Assembly: GCF_017591435.1 (NCBI RefSeq)
Contig: NC_059255.1
Coordinates: 883,835-947,834, forward strand
Length of the DNA stretch: 64,000 nucleotides
Direction: 5' to 3'
Source of the DNA: Portunus trituberculatus
Taxonomy: Eukaryota > Arthropoda > Malacostraca > Decapoda > Portunidae
A program made the translations under genes and the position numbers. Numbering within the stretch: position 1 is the first letter of the stretch; each line of letters begins with the position of its first letter. A model generated the notes under the pieces. It worked only from the letters and a program-made list of their open reading frames with translations, did not search any database and had not been told where the DNA came from. Of this stretch, positions 53,436 to 64,000 are shown piece after piece.

Positions 53436-54135
53436 ATCACAGTGCCTGATGCACCACTTAACAGTGACATATGTTTCACTGGCCCTTGTAAACTTCAGCG
53501 CCTTGCAGTGGAGTCCACACTTTGCACAGTTCAGGAAGGTAATGTCACTTTTGCTTTAGTGGTGAACGTTACAGGGGGACCAGTACGTGTGAAACATGGT
53601 CCCAACCTTGGAGACGGATTAGTTTACGATGAAAAGGTTTTGCCTACTCCTTTAGACTTTCCCAAAGCTTGTGTCACAACGGTGTCATCTACCTCTAATA
53701 GCGAGCTGGGGTCAGGCCCACCTCTAAGCTCACTTGTCAGTGTTGTGGATTATCCGGAGCTGAAGCACTCGCTGCTGGATATTCTCGAAGGACATTGCAA
53801 CATGATAGCGTTGCCTGGTGAGCCTCTTGGTAGTACGGAGCATGCTGAACACCGTATTCTTTTCAAACCAAACACTAAAGCAGTTTACATTCCAGCTTAC
53901 AGACTACCCCACAGTCAGAGGGAAATTGTGGATGAGCAAATCAAAGAGATGCTCCATCAGGGAGAGATCAAACACTCACATTCCCCCTGGAACAGTCCCC
54001 TCTTTCTCGTCCTAAAAAGGACAGTAGTTTTCCCAGTGAGTGCAGTCTGTCAAGCATCCCCAGTACATAATTTTTCTCTTCAGGAACTCAGCGTGGAACA
54101 ACGAAAGCATCAGACAAGGGGGAAAGTAATTTAAG
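53436..54135 (+). pseudogene. gypsy pre-RT region
   Basis: Open frame with 'GPVRVKHGPNLGDGLVYDEK', 'LLDILEGHCNMIALPGEPLG', 'EHRILFKPNTKAVYIPAYRL' and 'LHQGEIKHSHSPWNSPLFLV', the stretch leading into the gypsy RT (P-x-R-x-P, 'G-I-I-x-x-S-x-S-P-W-x-S-P'). After 'LVLKR' the RT should continue, but the sequence departs at about 54020. Confidence 0.8.
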
Positions 54136-54284
54136 CTCTGGAATCTGGTGATCTTTCCACTTTGCCCCCCGTTACATGTACCCTTCTCACAATTCTTTTT
54201 ATCACCGTCTAATGTCTTATGCAGGCAAGGCCCAAAAGAAAATGGAGGGAAAAATCTTTTGGTTATTCAGAAGTTTTTGTTCCA

Positions 54285-55292
54285 GTCATTCTACAACTTA
54301 TGCACAATCACCCTACAGCTGGACATCCAGGTCGCGACAAAACCCTGGCTGCCATCCATTGTGCATATTATTGGCCTCATATGAGAGTAGACGTCGTTTA
54401 TGTTTCGCATTGCGTTAGCTGCGCTAAGCATAAGGGCGTTACGTATTGTCTTGTGCCTATGCTAGGATACCCACCACCTGCACAACCATGGGATGTAGTT
54501 GCAATGGACCTTCTGCAGCTTCCGATAAGTCACCAAGGCTCCCAGTATCTCTTGGTTTGTATAGATCATTTCTCTCGTTTTGTAGTTTTGTCCCCAGTAA
54601 AAGCTAAGACAGTGCCTGCAATTGCACATGTGCTAGTTACACACTTGTTCTGTCCTTACACCACTCCACATGTTCTCCTTAGCGATAATGGCATGGAGTT
54701 CAGAAATGCCTTGCTATTGGAGATCTGTGCTAAGTATAACATCAAACAGATGTTTACCGTAGCTTACCATCCAAGTTCAAATGGCCTGGTAGAGAGGGCC
54801 AATCATAAAGTCCTTGAAGCCCTCTGTCATGTTGTCACTAGCTTCCATGACAACTGGGAAGACTGGATTCCTCAGGTTGCGGCTTGCATTAATGGTTCAG
54901 TACATGAATCAGCTGCGAAAACCCCGCACTATATTCTCTATAGAGTAGATCAGAGATTGCTATACGACTTGTTGGCGGGTCCCTCTAAGCCTGTCTATAA
55001 CATAGATGACTACTCTTCCCAGCATCTGCGAGTTTTCACAGACATGCATAAAAAGGTTAGGTAGAAATTGGTTGCTTCTAGGAATGAGATGATGCAGCAA
55101 CAACACAAGCGTGCAGCTCCTATCACCTTTAAAGTTGGAGATATGGTGATGGTTCAAGCGCCCCCAAGGGAATCCAAATTGTCCCCTAAGTTCATGGATC
55201 TGGGCTTAATTGTCAGTGAGGGTAATGGTAACAAGTTTGCAATTGTTTACCCAGCTCTCAATATTGTGGAAAGTGTAAATGGTTCACAGTGA
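54285..55292 (+). pseudogene. gypsy integrase
   Basis: HHCC head: 'LMHNHPTAGHPGRDKT' and 'CVSCAKHK'. DDE core: 'VVAMDLLQLPISHQGSQYLL', 'VLLSDNGMEFRNALL' and 'YHPSSNGLVERANHKVLEAL', so all three acidic residues are present. The frame is open for 281 codons, then a TAG (about 55062) precedes the C-terminal part 'FKVGDMVMVQAPPRESKLSP'. The last residues lie at 55292. Confidence 0.9.
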
Positions 55293-55344
55293 CAGGCTCA
55301 AGATAACTAAGGCTTCTGTATCTTGTCCTATTTTTCCAATCCCT

Positions 55345-57350
55345 CCGCAGGATCCCCCAAAGCGAAGGTGCCTCTGGCGTTTTGCCTCTGCCAGTTGGGG
55401 GACCTGAGGAGGTATTATGCTGATTTTCCCTGGAATGATTATTGCTTCCGTGTCAGAGACCCATCTCTTTGTGCTGAACGCATAACAGAGGTGTTAGTAT
55501 CTGGCATGGAGGTGTACATTCCTCATTCTTTTTCTCAACCTAAACCTTCTAAACCTTGGTTTAACTCAGCCTGTTCTCGTGCTATACATGATAGAGGTTG
55601 CCCACAAAAGGTACTTGAGCCTTCCATCTCCTGAATCTCATGCACTTTATATCTCTGCCCGGAATCATGCCAAGTCTGTTCTTCAACTTGCCAAACACTC
55701 TTTCATAAATAGGAAATGTCAAAATCTTTCAAACTCAAACTCTCCTCGTGACTTCTGGCATCTAGCCAAAAACATCTCAAATAACTTCACTTCTTCATCT
55801 TTCTCTCCTTTATTTCATCCTGATGGCACCACTGCCATCTCTTCTGTCTCTAAAGCTGAACTCTTTTCTCAAACCTTTGCTCACAACTCCACCTTGGACG
55901 ATTCTGGGTTTGTCCTTCCCTCTCCTCCTCCCTCTGACTATTTCATGTCTACAATCAAAATTCTTCGTAATGATGTTTTCCATGCCCTTGCTGGCCTGAA
56001 CCCTCAGAAGGCTTATGGACCTGATGGGGTCCCTTCTATTGTTCTCAAAAACTGTGCTTCTGTGCTTGCACCTTGCCTGGCCAAACTCTTCCAACTTTGT
56101 CTATCGACTTCTACCTTTCCTTCCTGCTGGAAGTTCGCCTACATTCAGCCTGTTCCTAAAAAGGGTGACCGTTCTAACCCCTCAAACTACCGTCCTATAG
56201 CTTTAATCTCTTGCTTGTCTAAAGTTTTTGAATCTATCCTGAATAGGACCGACCGCTCTATTGCTGCTGTGGTAGACGGCTACTGTTCTTCTCCTAAACC
56301 TATTAATAGTGGTGTTCCTCAGGGTTCTGTCCTGTCACCCATTCTCTTTCTATTATTCATTAATGACCTTCTTAACCAAACTTCTTGCCCTATCCACTCC
56401 TACGCTGATGATACCACGTTCTTTCAGAGACGTCCAACCCTTCAGGAAATTAACAGATCACACAGGGACGCCACGGAACGCCTGACTTCCGATCTTTCTA
56501 AAATTTCCGATTGGGGCAGAGAAAATCTAGTAGTTTTCAATGTCTCAAAAACTCAATTCCTCCATCTATCAACTCGACACAACCTTCCAGACAACTATCC
56601 CCTCTTCTTCAATGACACTCAACTGTCTTCCTCTTCTTCAATGAATATCCTCGGTCTGTCCTTTGCTCATAATCTTAACTGGAAACTTCACATCTCATCT
56701 CTTGCTAAAACAGCTTCTATGAAGTTAGGTGTTCTGAGGCGTCTCCGCCAGTTTTCTCGCCCTCCAACTGCTTACTCTGTATAAGGGCCTTATCCATCCC
56801 TGTATGGAGTACTCTTCACATGTTTGGGGGTTCCAGTCACACAGCTTTGCTTGATAGGGTGGAATCGAAAGCTCTTCGTCTCATCAACTCCCCTCCTCTG
56901 ACTAACTGTCTTCAGTCTCTTTCTCACCGCTGAAATGTTGCATCCCTTTCTATATTTTATCGCTATTTTCATGGTAACTGTTCTACTGATCTTGCTAACT
57001 GCATGCCTCCCATCCTCCTGTGGCCACGCTGCACAAGGCTTTCTTCTTCCTCTCATCCCTATTCTGTCCAACTCTCTAATGCAAGAGTTAACCAGTATGC
57101 TCAATCATTCATCCCTTTCACTGGTAAACTCTGGAACTCCCTCCCTGCATCTGTATTTCCAAATTCCTACAACTTGTCTTCTTTTAAGAGGGAGGTATCG
57201 AGGCATTTGCTCCCCTAATTCTGGCTGACGGTTTTGGCACTTTTTGTACTCTTTGGAGAGCCAGCGCTCAAGTGGGCTTTTTTCTAACTTTCTTTTTTTT
57301 GCCCTTGGCTGGCCCTCTTCCCTATGTAAAAAAAAAAAAAAAAAAAAAAA
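55345..57350 (+). mobile_element. poly(A)-tailed Jockey-group LINE, 5'-truncated
   Basis: A LINE unlike the others: codon use, motif wording and tail differ. It runs from the end of the endonuclease region through a shortened RT to a 3' end with an A-run of about 22 bases (57329-57350). The 3' part before the tail has 'ctttggagagccagcgctca', also found in an antisense copy position in no other place of this window. Confidence 0.82.
55580..57230 (+). pseudogene. RT of poly(A)-tailed LINE, motif A deleted
   Basis: Open for 401 codons (55579-56784): 'DFWHLAKNISNNFTSSSFSP', 'YGPDGVPSIVLKNCASVLAP', 'FAYIQPVPKKGDRSNPSNYR' and 'PIALISCLSKVFESILN'. It jumps directly to 'VVDGYCSSPKPINSGVPQGS', 'VLSPILFLLFINDLL' (motif B) and 'IHSYADDTTFFQR' (motif C). 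The segment with motif A (F-x-D-x-x-K-A-F-D) is missing, an in-frame deletion of roughly 70-80 residues, so the enzyme cannot work. The C-terminal block (LGVLRRLRQF...) loses its frame at 56784. Confidence 0.87.
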
Positions 57351-59014
57351 ACTGCATAGTCGCACTTGCAAACCGAGTAATCATCCTCCAACCCCTGCCA
57401 TCCCACCTACTATTCATCCTACTCACTCTGACAATCTCCGATCACACTCCTAACCACATGCATAGCAATATTCAATTTACTCCATCCATACACTTCACAC
57501 CAGCCATATTGGTTTTCTTCTAAAGCCTACATTAGCTTACTTCTGCCAACTCGCTACCACTATACATAACTTTGATAGACATCTTATGCATGCCTCTACA
57601 GGCTTGTGTTACTGATAATTTTCTTAGATTTCTCTTAGATTCTTTCAGTACAGCTTGGAATGAGGATTTATAGTCATATTATCACTAGCGATTGCTAACA
57701 ACTCCATTTACACCCTCACTGATGCCAGTTAGAGCATCACAACTGCTTGTCTTTTTCTTGGCATAGACTTACTCACATTGCCTTACGCTTTCTTACTAAA
57801 CACATCATGCTTTTTAATTTTCTGTTAACACAAGACATTTCTGTGTTTACCACTATCTCAAGGGACTCCAAGTAGCTGCGTGTTGCCTTCTTTACACTGG
57901 TATCACTGCGACGCTACTCTTCATTTTTCGTCCCTTTCAGGAGAATGTGTATAAGATCATTCATGCTCAAGTTTACGCATAGAATTGCTTTCTTGCCTTG
58001 TTCTTCCAGGTATACGTTTAAACAATATCAGCATTTATACTCAATTTCCGTTCCAAAGCTACCATTGTTTTCTTTTTCCAAATCGTATCCTCTCACAGTT
58101 GTTAAACCGATTGACACAATGTATACGAGGATTCTTAGTCATCAGGCAGTTCACATTTTTGCCACTTTATGACTACAATCATTTTATCTATCCCAAATGT
58201 CAATTTTCTGCCAACTTTTCTTTTCTTCATTTTTTCATTCATACCTGTTGTACAAATCTTTCTTTCTTTCCTTACTCTAAAGTTGCTCAGAACATGGAGG
58301 ACTCTCTTCCTGAGTACCATCATCCTTTTGTTTATATTTATTTATTTATGCATCTATTTACTTTGTTCCCATCCTAATCTTACTGCTATGATGTTTGTGC
58401 CGCAGCGAGTTCACTCTCAAACCGTAAACTTCCTATAGTACAGTTTGACAATGCTAGGTACACAGTTAGTATATATCTATGTATGCTCTCTTTTTATGGT
58501 GCGAGGACTTGGCAGGTATGTGACCGAGCGGTGTTACGATATGAATTGTATATAATGATTTTTTTCCTTGTTTCTACACACAGCCATGAGAAGCGAGGCC
58601 TATCTTAGCGAGAAGCACATCCTTTCATTTTCATATGCAAGCATTTCTTATGCTAAGTCAGTATACATTCCCACAGGCTCAGTGTGGGAACCTCTTATTG
58701 CAGGATTATATATATGTAATTATAACCGCATAGACATACACTTAGTGCTATCATATATTTTCTTTCTTTCATTTATAATGAAGTAATACTTTAACTATTG
58801 TGACCAATGCATTTGTAACTGTTCTTAAATATATGAGTTGCTCACCAGTGTCAGTGAGTTTTTGCTGACGAAAGATGACAAGACGGAGCTACATTAGTTG
58901 GAGTCTGACGAACACATGAATTGGCTGTTGTACTCTCCCAGGCGCTTGCCAGGGAGCTGTGGACTGTGTGTGTACGAGACTCTCCTTGTGTAGTGTAAAT
59001 AACTATATTGTTAA
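57351..59014. other. no gene or element recognised
   Basis: 1.66 kb of mixed sequence with short chance frames on both strands. I see no terminal repeats, tails or protein motifs. It lies between the poly(A) LINE and the TA-flanked element and may be unique genomic DNA. Confidence 0.5.
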
Positions 59015-59016
59015 TA

Positions 59017-59933
59017 CAGTAAGTCCTCGTTATACGGTACATATGCGTTCCTGAAAACCTTACCGCATATCAAATTTACTGTGTACCGAATCCATTATAA
59101 CATATAATAATAAGGAATGCGTTACAGCATGTCAAAAGTCACCCCTACAGAAATAGAAATACATGGAAGTAGTCATTAAAAAAAAAAAAAAAAAAAAAAA
59201 GGAAAGTACTGCACAAAAAACAAATAAACTGAAAATATTTTTATTTACCTTTCAATCGCCATGTATTCTATCAGATGATGTCCTTCCCGAGGCTAAGGGA
59301 CAGTAGGGATTTCAGCCCTTCATCATCTTCCACTGAGTGGGCAGACAAAGATAAGACGTCATCGTCTGCACGCATTCTGGTCATACTTTATTCCACGCCA
59401 AGTTCTTGGTAGACGGCTTCACTTCGTCCCAAGATGACTTGATGTTATCTAAAGCATGCTTGATGTTATACTAGACTTCCACCATTCACTGATAGTGGGC
59501 TTGCCAGGCCCATCTGTGCCCTTTATTAGTTGCTGCATGGTTTGCCGCTGGTAGTAGGCTATTAGTGTTTGCCATGGTTATTATGAATATATTTGTGCTT
59601 ACAATAGACCCTTTAATAATACATTTATTCATCTAATTAGTAATGCATGTGAGTAATGTGTAATGCAGTTAAAAAAAAGAGGGGGAGGGGAAGAGATAAT
59701 AGGCTCCAAGGGTGGTCAAGTTAAAGTCAGTACTGTGAGTGGCGGGGAGGTGTGTCGTGGATGAAGTCATCACCCCTGCTCCCAAGCGCTAGGCCCTCTC
59801 GGATGACATGACCGGATACCTATCCTTCATGTGATGTTTTTCTTACCGCATATCGAATTGAGGGTAGTAATTTCCAAATACTGTAACTGTGAATTTACCA
59901 GATAAAGAACCACCGTATAATGAGGATTTAATG
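59017..59933 (-). mobile_element. Tigger-like element, complete (917 bp)
   Basis: Ends cagtaagtcctcgttatacg and (reverse complement) cattaaatcctcattatacg, with TA at 59015-59016 and 59934-59935. This is the uninterrupted form of the element at 9802-11526. It contains an A-run at 59179-59200 and, between 59270 and 59560, antisense scraps of a Tigger C-terminal region. It has no intact protein and lacks the 1-kb Tigger found in the other arm. Confidence 0.88.
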
Positions 59934-59935
59934 TA

Positions 59936-60385
59936 TAAGGAAAACCCAAGCTGTGTTTTCGTTAACTCTCCTGTGAAGACAGTGTGACAGAGTTCCTGAA
60001 CAAACAACACTGCTACTCTGTGTCCTCTTTGTGGTAACATAACATTGACCACAACATCTCCCTTATTCAGTTGTCTAGTTTTTTCTCCAAATTTAAAATG
60101 GAGGGTGGTACTTGTCTCACCAAATCCTTCAAATCTTTCCTCTCCTTCATCATCATAATCTCCTTTTCTTGTACTTTTTCCCAATTCTCATACCTGCTTA
60201 TGGGTGTGAGCTCTTTCTGACTCATGGTGCCTTTCAATGTACTTCCTGGAAACTATTGTCACACAAGTCGCACATTTGCCAGGCCTCGGTAAACACAACA
60301 ACCTCTGGTACTGAGATCAGCTGATCGCGAGGAACGTTGGTCCGTGTCTGACCTGTGTGTGCCTTGACCTCGCATGTTTGTGTGT
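59936..60385 (-). mobile_element. LINE 5' end fragment, right arm
   Basis: Twin of 9353-9801: leader with GATCAGCTGATC (60315-60326), ORF1 start (ATG at 60223-60225) and the same chimeric continuation. One base missing near 60168 shifts the frame compared with the left arm, so the open part starts only after it ('DYDDEGEERFEGFGETSTT'). Confidence 0.75.
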
Positions 60386-60439
60386 GTTTGTGTGTGTGTG
60401 TGTATTTACCTAGTTGTATTTACCTAGTTGTAGTTTTAC

Positions 60440-62060
60440 AGGGCCTGGGCTTTATGCTCGTGTGGCCCCGTCTCCATATCTACACTTATCCAATCTTACT
60501 TTAAAAGTATGCACACTCGTTGCAGACACTACTTCATTTAAACTGTTCCACGTCTCAATACATCTCTGCGGGAAACTATATTTTTTAATATCTCTCAGAC
60601 ATCTTCCTTTCTCAGCTTTTTACTATGCGATCTTGTGCTTTGGATGTCATATTCTTCTCTCAGGATCAGTTTCTCATTATCCACTTGGTCCATTCCATTG
60701 ATCAATTTATAAACTTGTATCAGGTCTCCTCTCTCCTTCTTTGTTCCAGGGTTGGTAGATCCATAGCCTTTAGTCTCTCCTCATATGTCATCCCTTCAAA
60801 TTCTGGAACCATTCTTGTAGCCATTTTTGTAACCTCTCCAATTTCCTTATGTGTTTCTTTTTATGAGGGGTCCACACTACTCCTGCATATTCCAATCTGG
60901 GTCTTATTATAGTACTTATCAATTTCTTCATCATTTCTTTGTCCATGTAGTGAAATGCTACTCCAATATTCCTTAGCAAATTATATGTTTCTCTAAAAAT
61001 TCTATCAATATGGCTTACTGGTTGATTGTTTTCTTCCATCGTCACTCCTAAGTCCTTTTCCTTTTTACTTTCTCCAGTTCTACTCCATCTCCCATCTTAT
61101 AGATTCCCACAGGTCGTCTTTCACTCTTTCCCATTTCCATGACATGGCTTTTGTTCACATTGAATTCCATTTCCCACTTTTTACTCCATTCCCAGATCTT
61201 ATTTAGGTCTTCTTGCAGTATTTCACAATCCTCTTTTGCTTTATAACTCTGCACAGTTTCGTATCATCTGCAAACAGATTTATGTAGCTGTTCACTCCTT
61301 CTGGCATGTCGTTAATATAAATGAGGAAAAGTATTGGTGCCAATACTGACCCCTGTGGCACTCCGCTTTCTACTGCTCTCCACTTGGACTTCATATCTTT
61401 AACTACCGTCCTTATTTCTCTCCCCCTCAAATAATTTTCTATCCATCTCAATGTGCTTCCTTTTAAGCCACCCTTCTCCTCTAACTTCCATAGTAATCTT
61501 GCATGTGGCACTTTGTCAAATGCCTTTTTTAAATCCAAATAAATACAGTCAACCCATCCTCTCTCTCTTGTACTCTATCAACTATTCTAGAATAGAAACT
61601 CAATAAATTAGTTACACAAGACCGTCTTTTCTAAAACCAAATTGGCTATTTGATATTAATTTGTTGTCTTCAAGGAACTCGATCCATTGTTTCTTTATTA
61701 TTCTTTCACACATCTTGCATATTACACTAGTTAGTGATACCGGTCTGTAATTTAAAGGTTCTTCCTTCCTTCCGCTCTTATATATGGGAACCACCTCAGC
61801 TCTTTTCCATTCTACTGGTACTGTTCCATTTTCTATTGAGCATTTTATGATGTTGTATATAGGACTTGCTAGTTCTTCCTACATTCTTTCAGTATTCTGC
61901 CTGAGACTTCATCTGGTCCCATTGCCTTCTCTTCATCCAGTTCCTTCATTAACTCTTTTATTTCAAGCTTGGTTACTTTAATCTCTTTCATATAGATTGT
62001 CTCTCTATTACCCTGTGGCCTTTCAAATTTGGATTCCTTAGTAAAGACCTCCTGGAATTT
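60440..62060 (-). pseudogene. RT and C-terminal block of LINE B twin
   Basis: 'NYRPVSLTSVICKMCERIIK', then a shift at 'SQFGFRKDGLV' (one base lost in aaaaggacgg), motif A 'LDLKKAFDKVPHARL', motif B 'GVPQGSVLAPILF', motif C 'LFADDTK', thumb 'KSHVMEMGKSERRPVG' and 'RLEYAGVVWTPHKKKHIRKL'. The left twin is open through the RT core; this one is not. The C-terminal codons near 60480-60560 match 'SFPQRCIETWNSLNEV'. Confidence 0.87.
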
Positions 62061-62364
62061 TTATTTAATAGTTCTGCCATACTTTTGGGTCTTCCACCAT
62101 CCCGTTCTCTTCTTTTAACCTTTCTATTGTTTCTTTATGAATCTATAGAACAATTTTGGTTGCTCCTTACATTTTTCGACAATGTCTTTTTTGAAGTTCT
62201 TTTCCTCTTCCTTCCTCACCTTAACATATTCATTTCTCGCTGCCTTGAAGTTTTCCTTATTTGCTGGATTTCTATTTCTCCTCCACCTTTTCCATGCTCC
62301 ATCTCTTTTCTCCTTTGCCCTAGCACACCTTGCATTAAACCAATCTTTCTTTCCTTCTTTAGGT

Positions 62365-63478
62365 CTATATTTGGGACATATTCCTGACTCCTGTTTTGTA
62401 TATTTCCAAAAATAAGTTATATTTCTCTTGCATTGTCTCTGAGTTTTCCATCTCCTCCCAGTCTACGTTTTTAAAATAGTTCTTGAGATTCTCAATATCA
62501 GCCTTTCTGTAATTTAATCGGTCTCCTTTGTATGAATCGTCTCTATCTTCCTTTCCCTCTTCTATATCTATTTCTAATATTGCATGGTCACTCTTTCCCA
62601 ATGGGCACTTATATCTTATATCATCATTCATTTGTATACCCTTGTAAAAACTAGGTCCAATCTCGCCGGCTCGTCGTTTCCTCTGAATCTTGTGCATTCC
62701 TTTACTCTCTGGTCCATCATATTGTCTATCATTAGGTTCAAGAATCTTTCTCCCAGGCTTCTTCCCCATACCACTTTCATAATTTTCCCAGTCCACTTCT
62801 TTACAGTTGAAATCTCCTACTAATATCACTTTTCTCCTTTCTTTAACGATTCTCATTAGACTCCTTATTGTGTCATCTATCATGTCTTTATATTCTTGAT
62901 TGGTCCATGAATTTGTTTTGGTGGCACATATGTTACAATGATTGTTAACTCTTTTTATTAATATGCATCTTAATATACAATACTTCTGCTTTTCCTTCCC
63001 ACATTCCACTTGGTTTATCACTATCTCCTTCCTTAACATAATCATGACTCCTCCTCCTCCTTTACCCACTCTGTCTCTTCTCCATACATTATACCTATTA
63101 TCCAAGTCTATTTTGATTGCCTTATTTAGTTTTGTTTCAGCCAGGCATACAATATCTGGATTTTCTTTCTTTATGTAATCTCTTAATTCTAATTTACTTG
63201 ATAAAACCCCGTCTATGTTCGTATACATCATTTTTAGTCTTTTGCCTTTATCATTTTTAGTTAAACATGTTCCACATTTTTCTCTTCCTTCTCGTTTATA
63301 TACCATTTCCTTATCCTGTCTCCTAGAATTCTCCAAAAAAAATGCCTTCTTCTCCTCTTCTGACCTTTCATTATTCTTTTCCCTTACTGCTGCTGCCAGT
63401 TCATTGTATCTCTTCCTTTCTTCTTCATTTCTATTTTTCTTTATATAGATATCCTTGCAGCCTTCTGTTTCTCTAAGT
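62365..63478 (-). pseudogene. endonuclease of LINE B twin
   Basis: Frame open from 63336 to 62365 with 'MMYTNIDGVLSSKLELRDY', 'DIVCLAETKLNK' and 'LVGDFNCKEVDW', the same out-of-frame stretch 'KKPGRKILEPNDRQYDGPES' as the left copy, and 'CPLGKSDHAILE'. A shift near 62990 turns 'EGKAEVLYIKM' into 'KEKQKYCILRC' until it is corrected. The shared scrambled stretch shows the two arms descend from one already damaged copy. Confidence 0.87.
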
Positions 63479-63499
63479 GTTGTTTTGTGTGTGTGTCTG

Positions 63500-63668
63500 T
63501 ATATGTGTATGTATTTGTCTAGTTGTATTGTACAGGGTTTGAACGGGGCTCATAGTGTCCTGTCTCATTGTCTCCATTTATCTAATCTTTCTTTAAAACT
63601 CTGCACATTATGTCCTGTAACAGCTTCATCACTCAATACATTCCACTTTTCCACCGTTCTATGTGGAA
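63500..63668 (-). mobile_element. short LINE tail, right arm
   Basis: Twin of 6046-6214, with the tail as gtatttgtctagttgtattg at about 63510. Confidence 0.8.
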
Positions 63669-63674
63669 AACTGT

Positions 63675-64000
63675 ATGTATTTACCTAGTTGTATTGTACA
63701 GAGTTCAAACGGGGTTCAAAGTGTCCTGTCTCCATGTCTCCATTTATCCAATTTTTCTTTAAAGTTATGCACATTATGTGCTGTAACAACTTCATTATTC
63801 AATGCATTCCACTTCTCCACCATTCTGTGTGGAAAACTGTATTTTCCCAATATCCTTCACACACTGCCTCATCCTAATCTTCTTTACATGTCCTCTTGTC
63901 CTTCCATCTTCTGTCACTAGCACCAGGTCTTCCTTGTCTATCTTTTCAATGCCATTGACTATCTTGTATAATGTTAAGTCCCCCTCATTCTCTTCTATCT
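63675..64000 (-). pseudogene. LINE C-terminal fragment, right arm (runs off window)
   Basis: Twin of 5723-6044: C-terminal codons 'CVKDIGKYSFP' and 'MVEKWNALNNEVVTAHNVHN', and tail gtatttacctagttgtattg at 63676. Continues beyond the window. Confidence 0.85.

Larger units (their letters stand above)
53436..55292 (+). mobile_element. Ty3/gypsy fragment, ordinary order, RT/RH deleted
   Basis: Plus strand: the region before RT (to about 54020), then integrase (54285-55292). RT core and RNase H are missing between them, but the order (RT start before integrase) is that of normal gypsy elements. It is interrupted on its left by the LTR of Gmr1-like copy 2. Confidence 0.82.
60390..63478 (-). mobile_element. 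CR1-like LINE B twin, right arm
   Basis: Inverted twin of 6238-9330 with the same two tandem tail units (gtatttacctagttgtattt at 60403). It is broken at partly different places than the left copy, which shows that the arms have changed independently, or that the assembly has indel errors. Confidence 0.92.
59221..64000 (-). repeat. right arm of large inverted duplication
   Basis: Reverse complement of 5723-11526 without the 9998-11014 element. Order from left: Tigger-like element part, LINE 5' fragment, LINE B twin, short LINE tail, LINE A twin. It runs off the window end. Small differences from the left arm are scattered throughout. Confidence 0.93.

Overview
The window is eukaryotic, non-coding and packed with repeats. 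It looks like an invertebrate genome, most likely a decapod crustacean. That is an inference from the mix: CR1-like LINEs ending in a TAGGTAAATAC tail, many pogo/Tigger relatives, a Penelope-like element, a tRNA-derived SINE, and very long (TA)n and (GA)n tracts. I see no intact host gene. The only candidate host coding sequence is a short open frame at the extreme left edge (1-174, minus strand). Almost every open frame above 100 codons belongs to a transposable element, and nearly all are broken by stops, frameshifts, deletions or nested insertions.

Layout. 1-5.2 kb: a Mutator-like fossil, two TA-flanked pogo/Tigger-type elements placed back to back (the second with a nested MITE), and a dead mariner. 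5.2-18.2 kb: a head-to-tail pile of LINE copies on the plus strand, including one nearly full-length copy (14.1-18.2 kb), interrupted by nested Tigger elements and a 500-N scaffold gap (11527-12026). 18.2-23.9 kb: a piggyBac-like fragment, then a long LTR retrotransposon on the minus strand. 23.9-32.8 kb: a chain of TA-flanked DNA transposons separated by (TA)n tracts, with an ~833-bp tandem duplication. 32.8-36 kb: a Penelope-like element carrying a SINE, ending at a perfect hairpin and a ~500-bp (TA)n tract. 36-46.1 kb: three more LINEs with nested MITEs. 46.1-53.4 kb: a second LTR retrotransposon on the minus strand, broken by a solo LTR and by a Tigger derivative. 53.4-57.4 kb: a third Gypsy fragment and a different poly(A)-tailed LINE. 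59.2-64 kb: an inverted near-copy of 5.7-11.5 kb.

Three points stand out. (1) Both long LTR elements have the order gag-protease-integrase-RT(-RNase H), with integrase before RT as in Ty1/copia, although their RT and integrase are Ty3/gypsy-like. This is the order known from Gmr1-like elements. (2) The two ends of the window form a large inverted repeat, and one arm stops exactly at the gap. The arms differ by a clean 1-kb Tigger insertion with its TA duplication, so this is either a young duplication or two haplotypes wrongly placed in one scaffold. (3) Several insertions can be proven from the sequence itself: solo LTR with TTATT duplication, piggyBac-type element in TTAA, and a MITE inside a Tigger gene whose transposase tail carries a PCNA-binding (PIP-box) motif.

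The elements act on each other mainly as insertion targets. TA-specific elements sit in (TA)n tracts, and LINE tails sit against (AC)n tracts. Nothing here suggests an operon, CRISPR array or prokaryotic insert.
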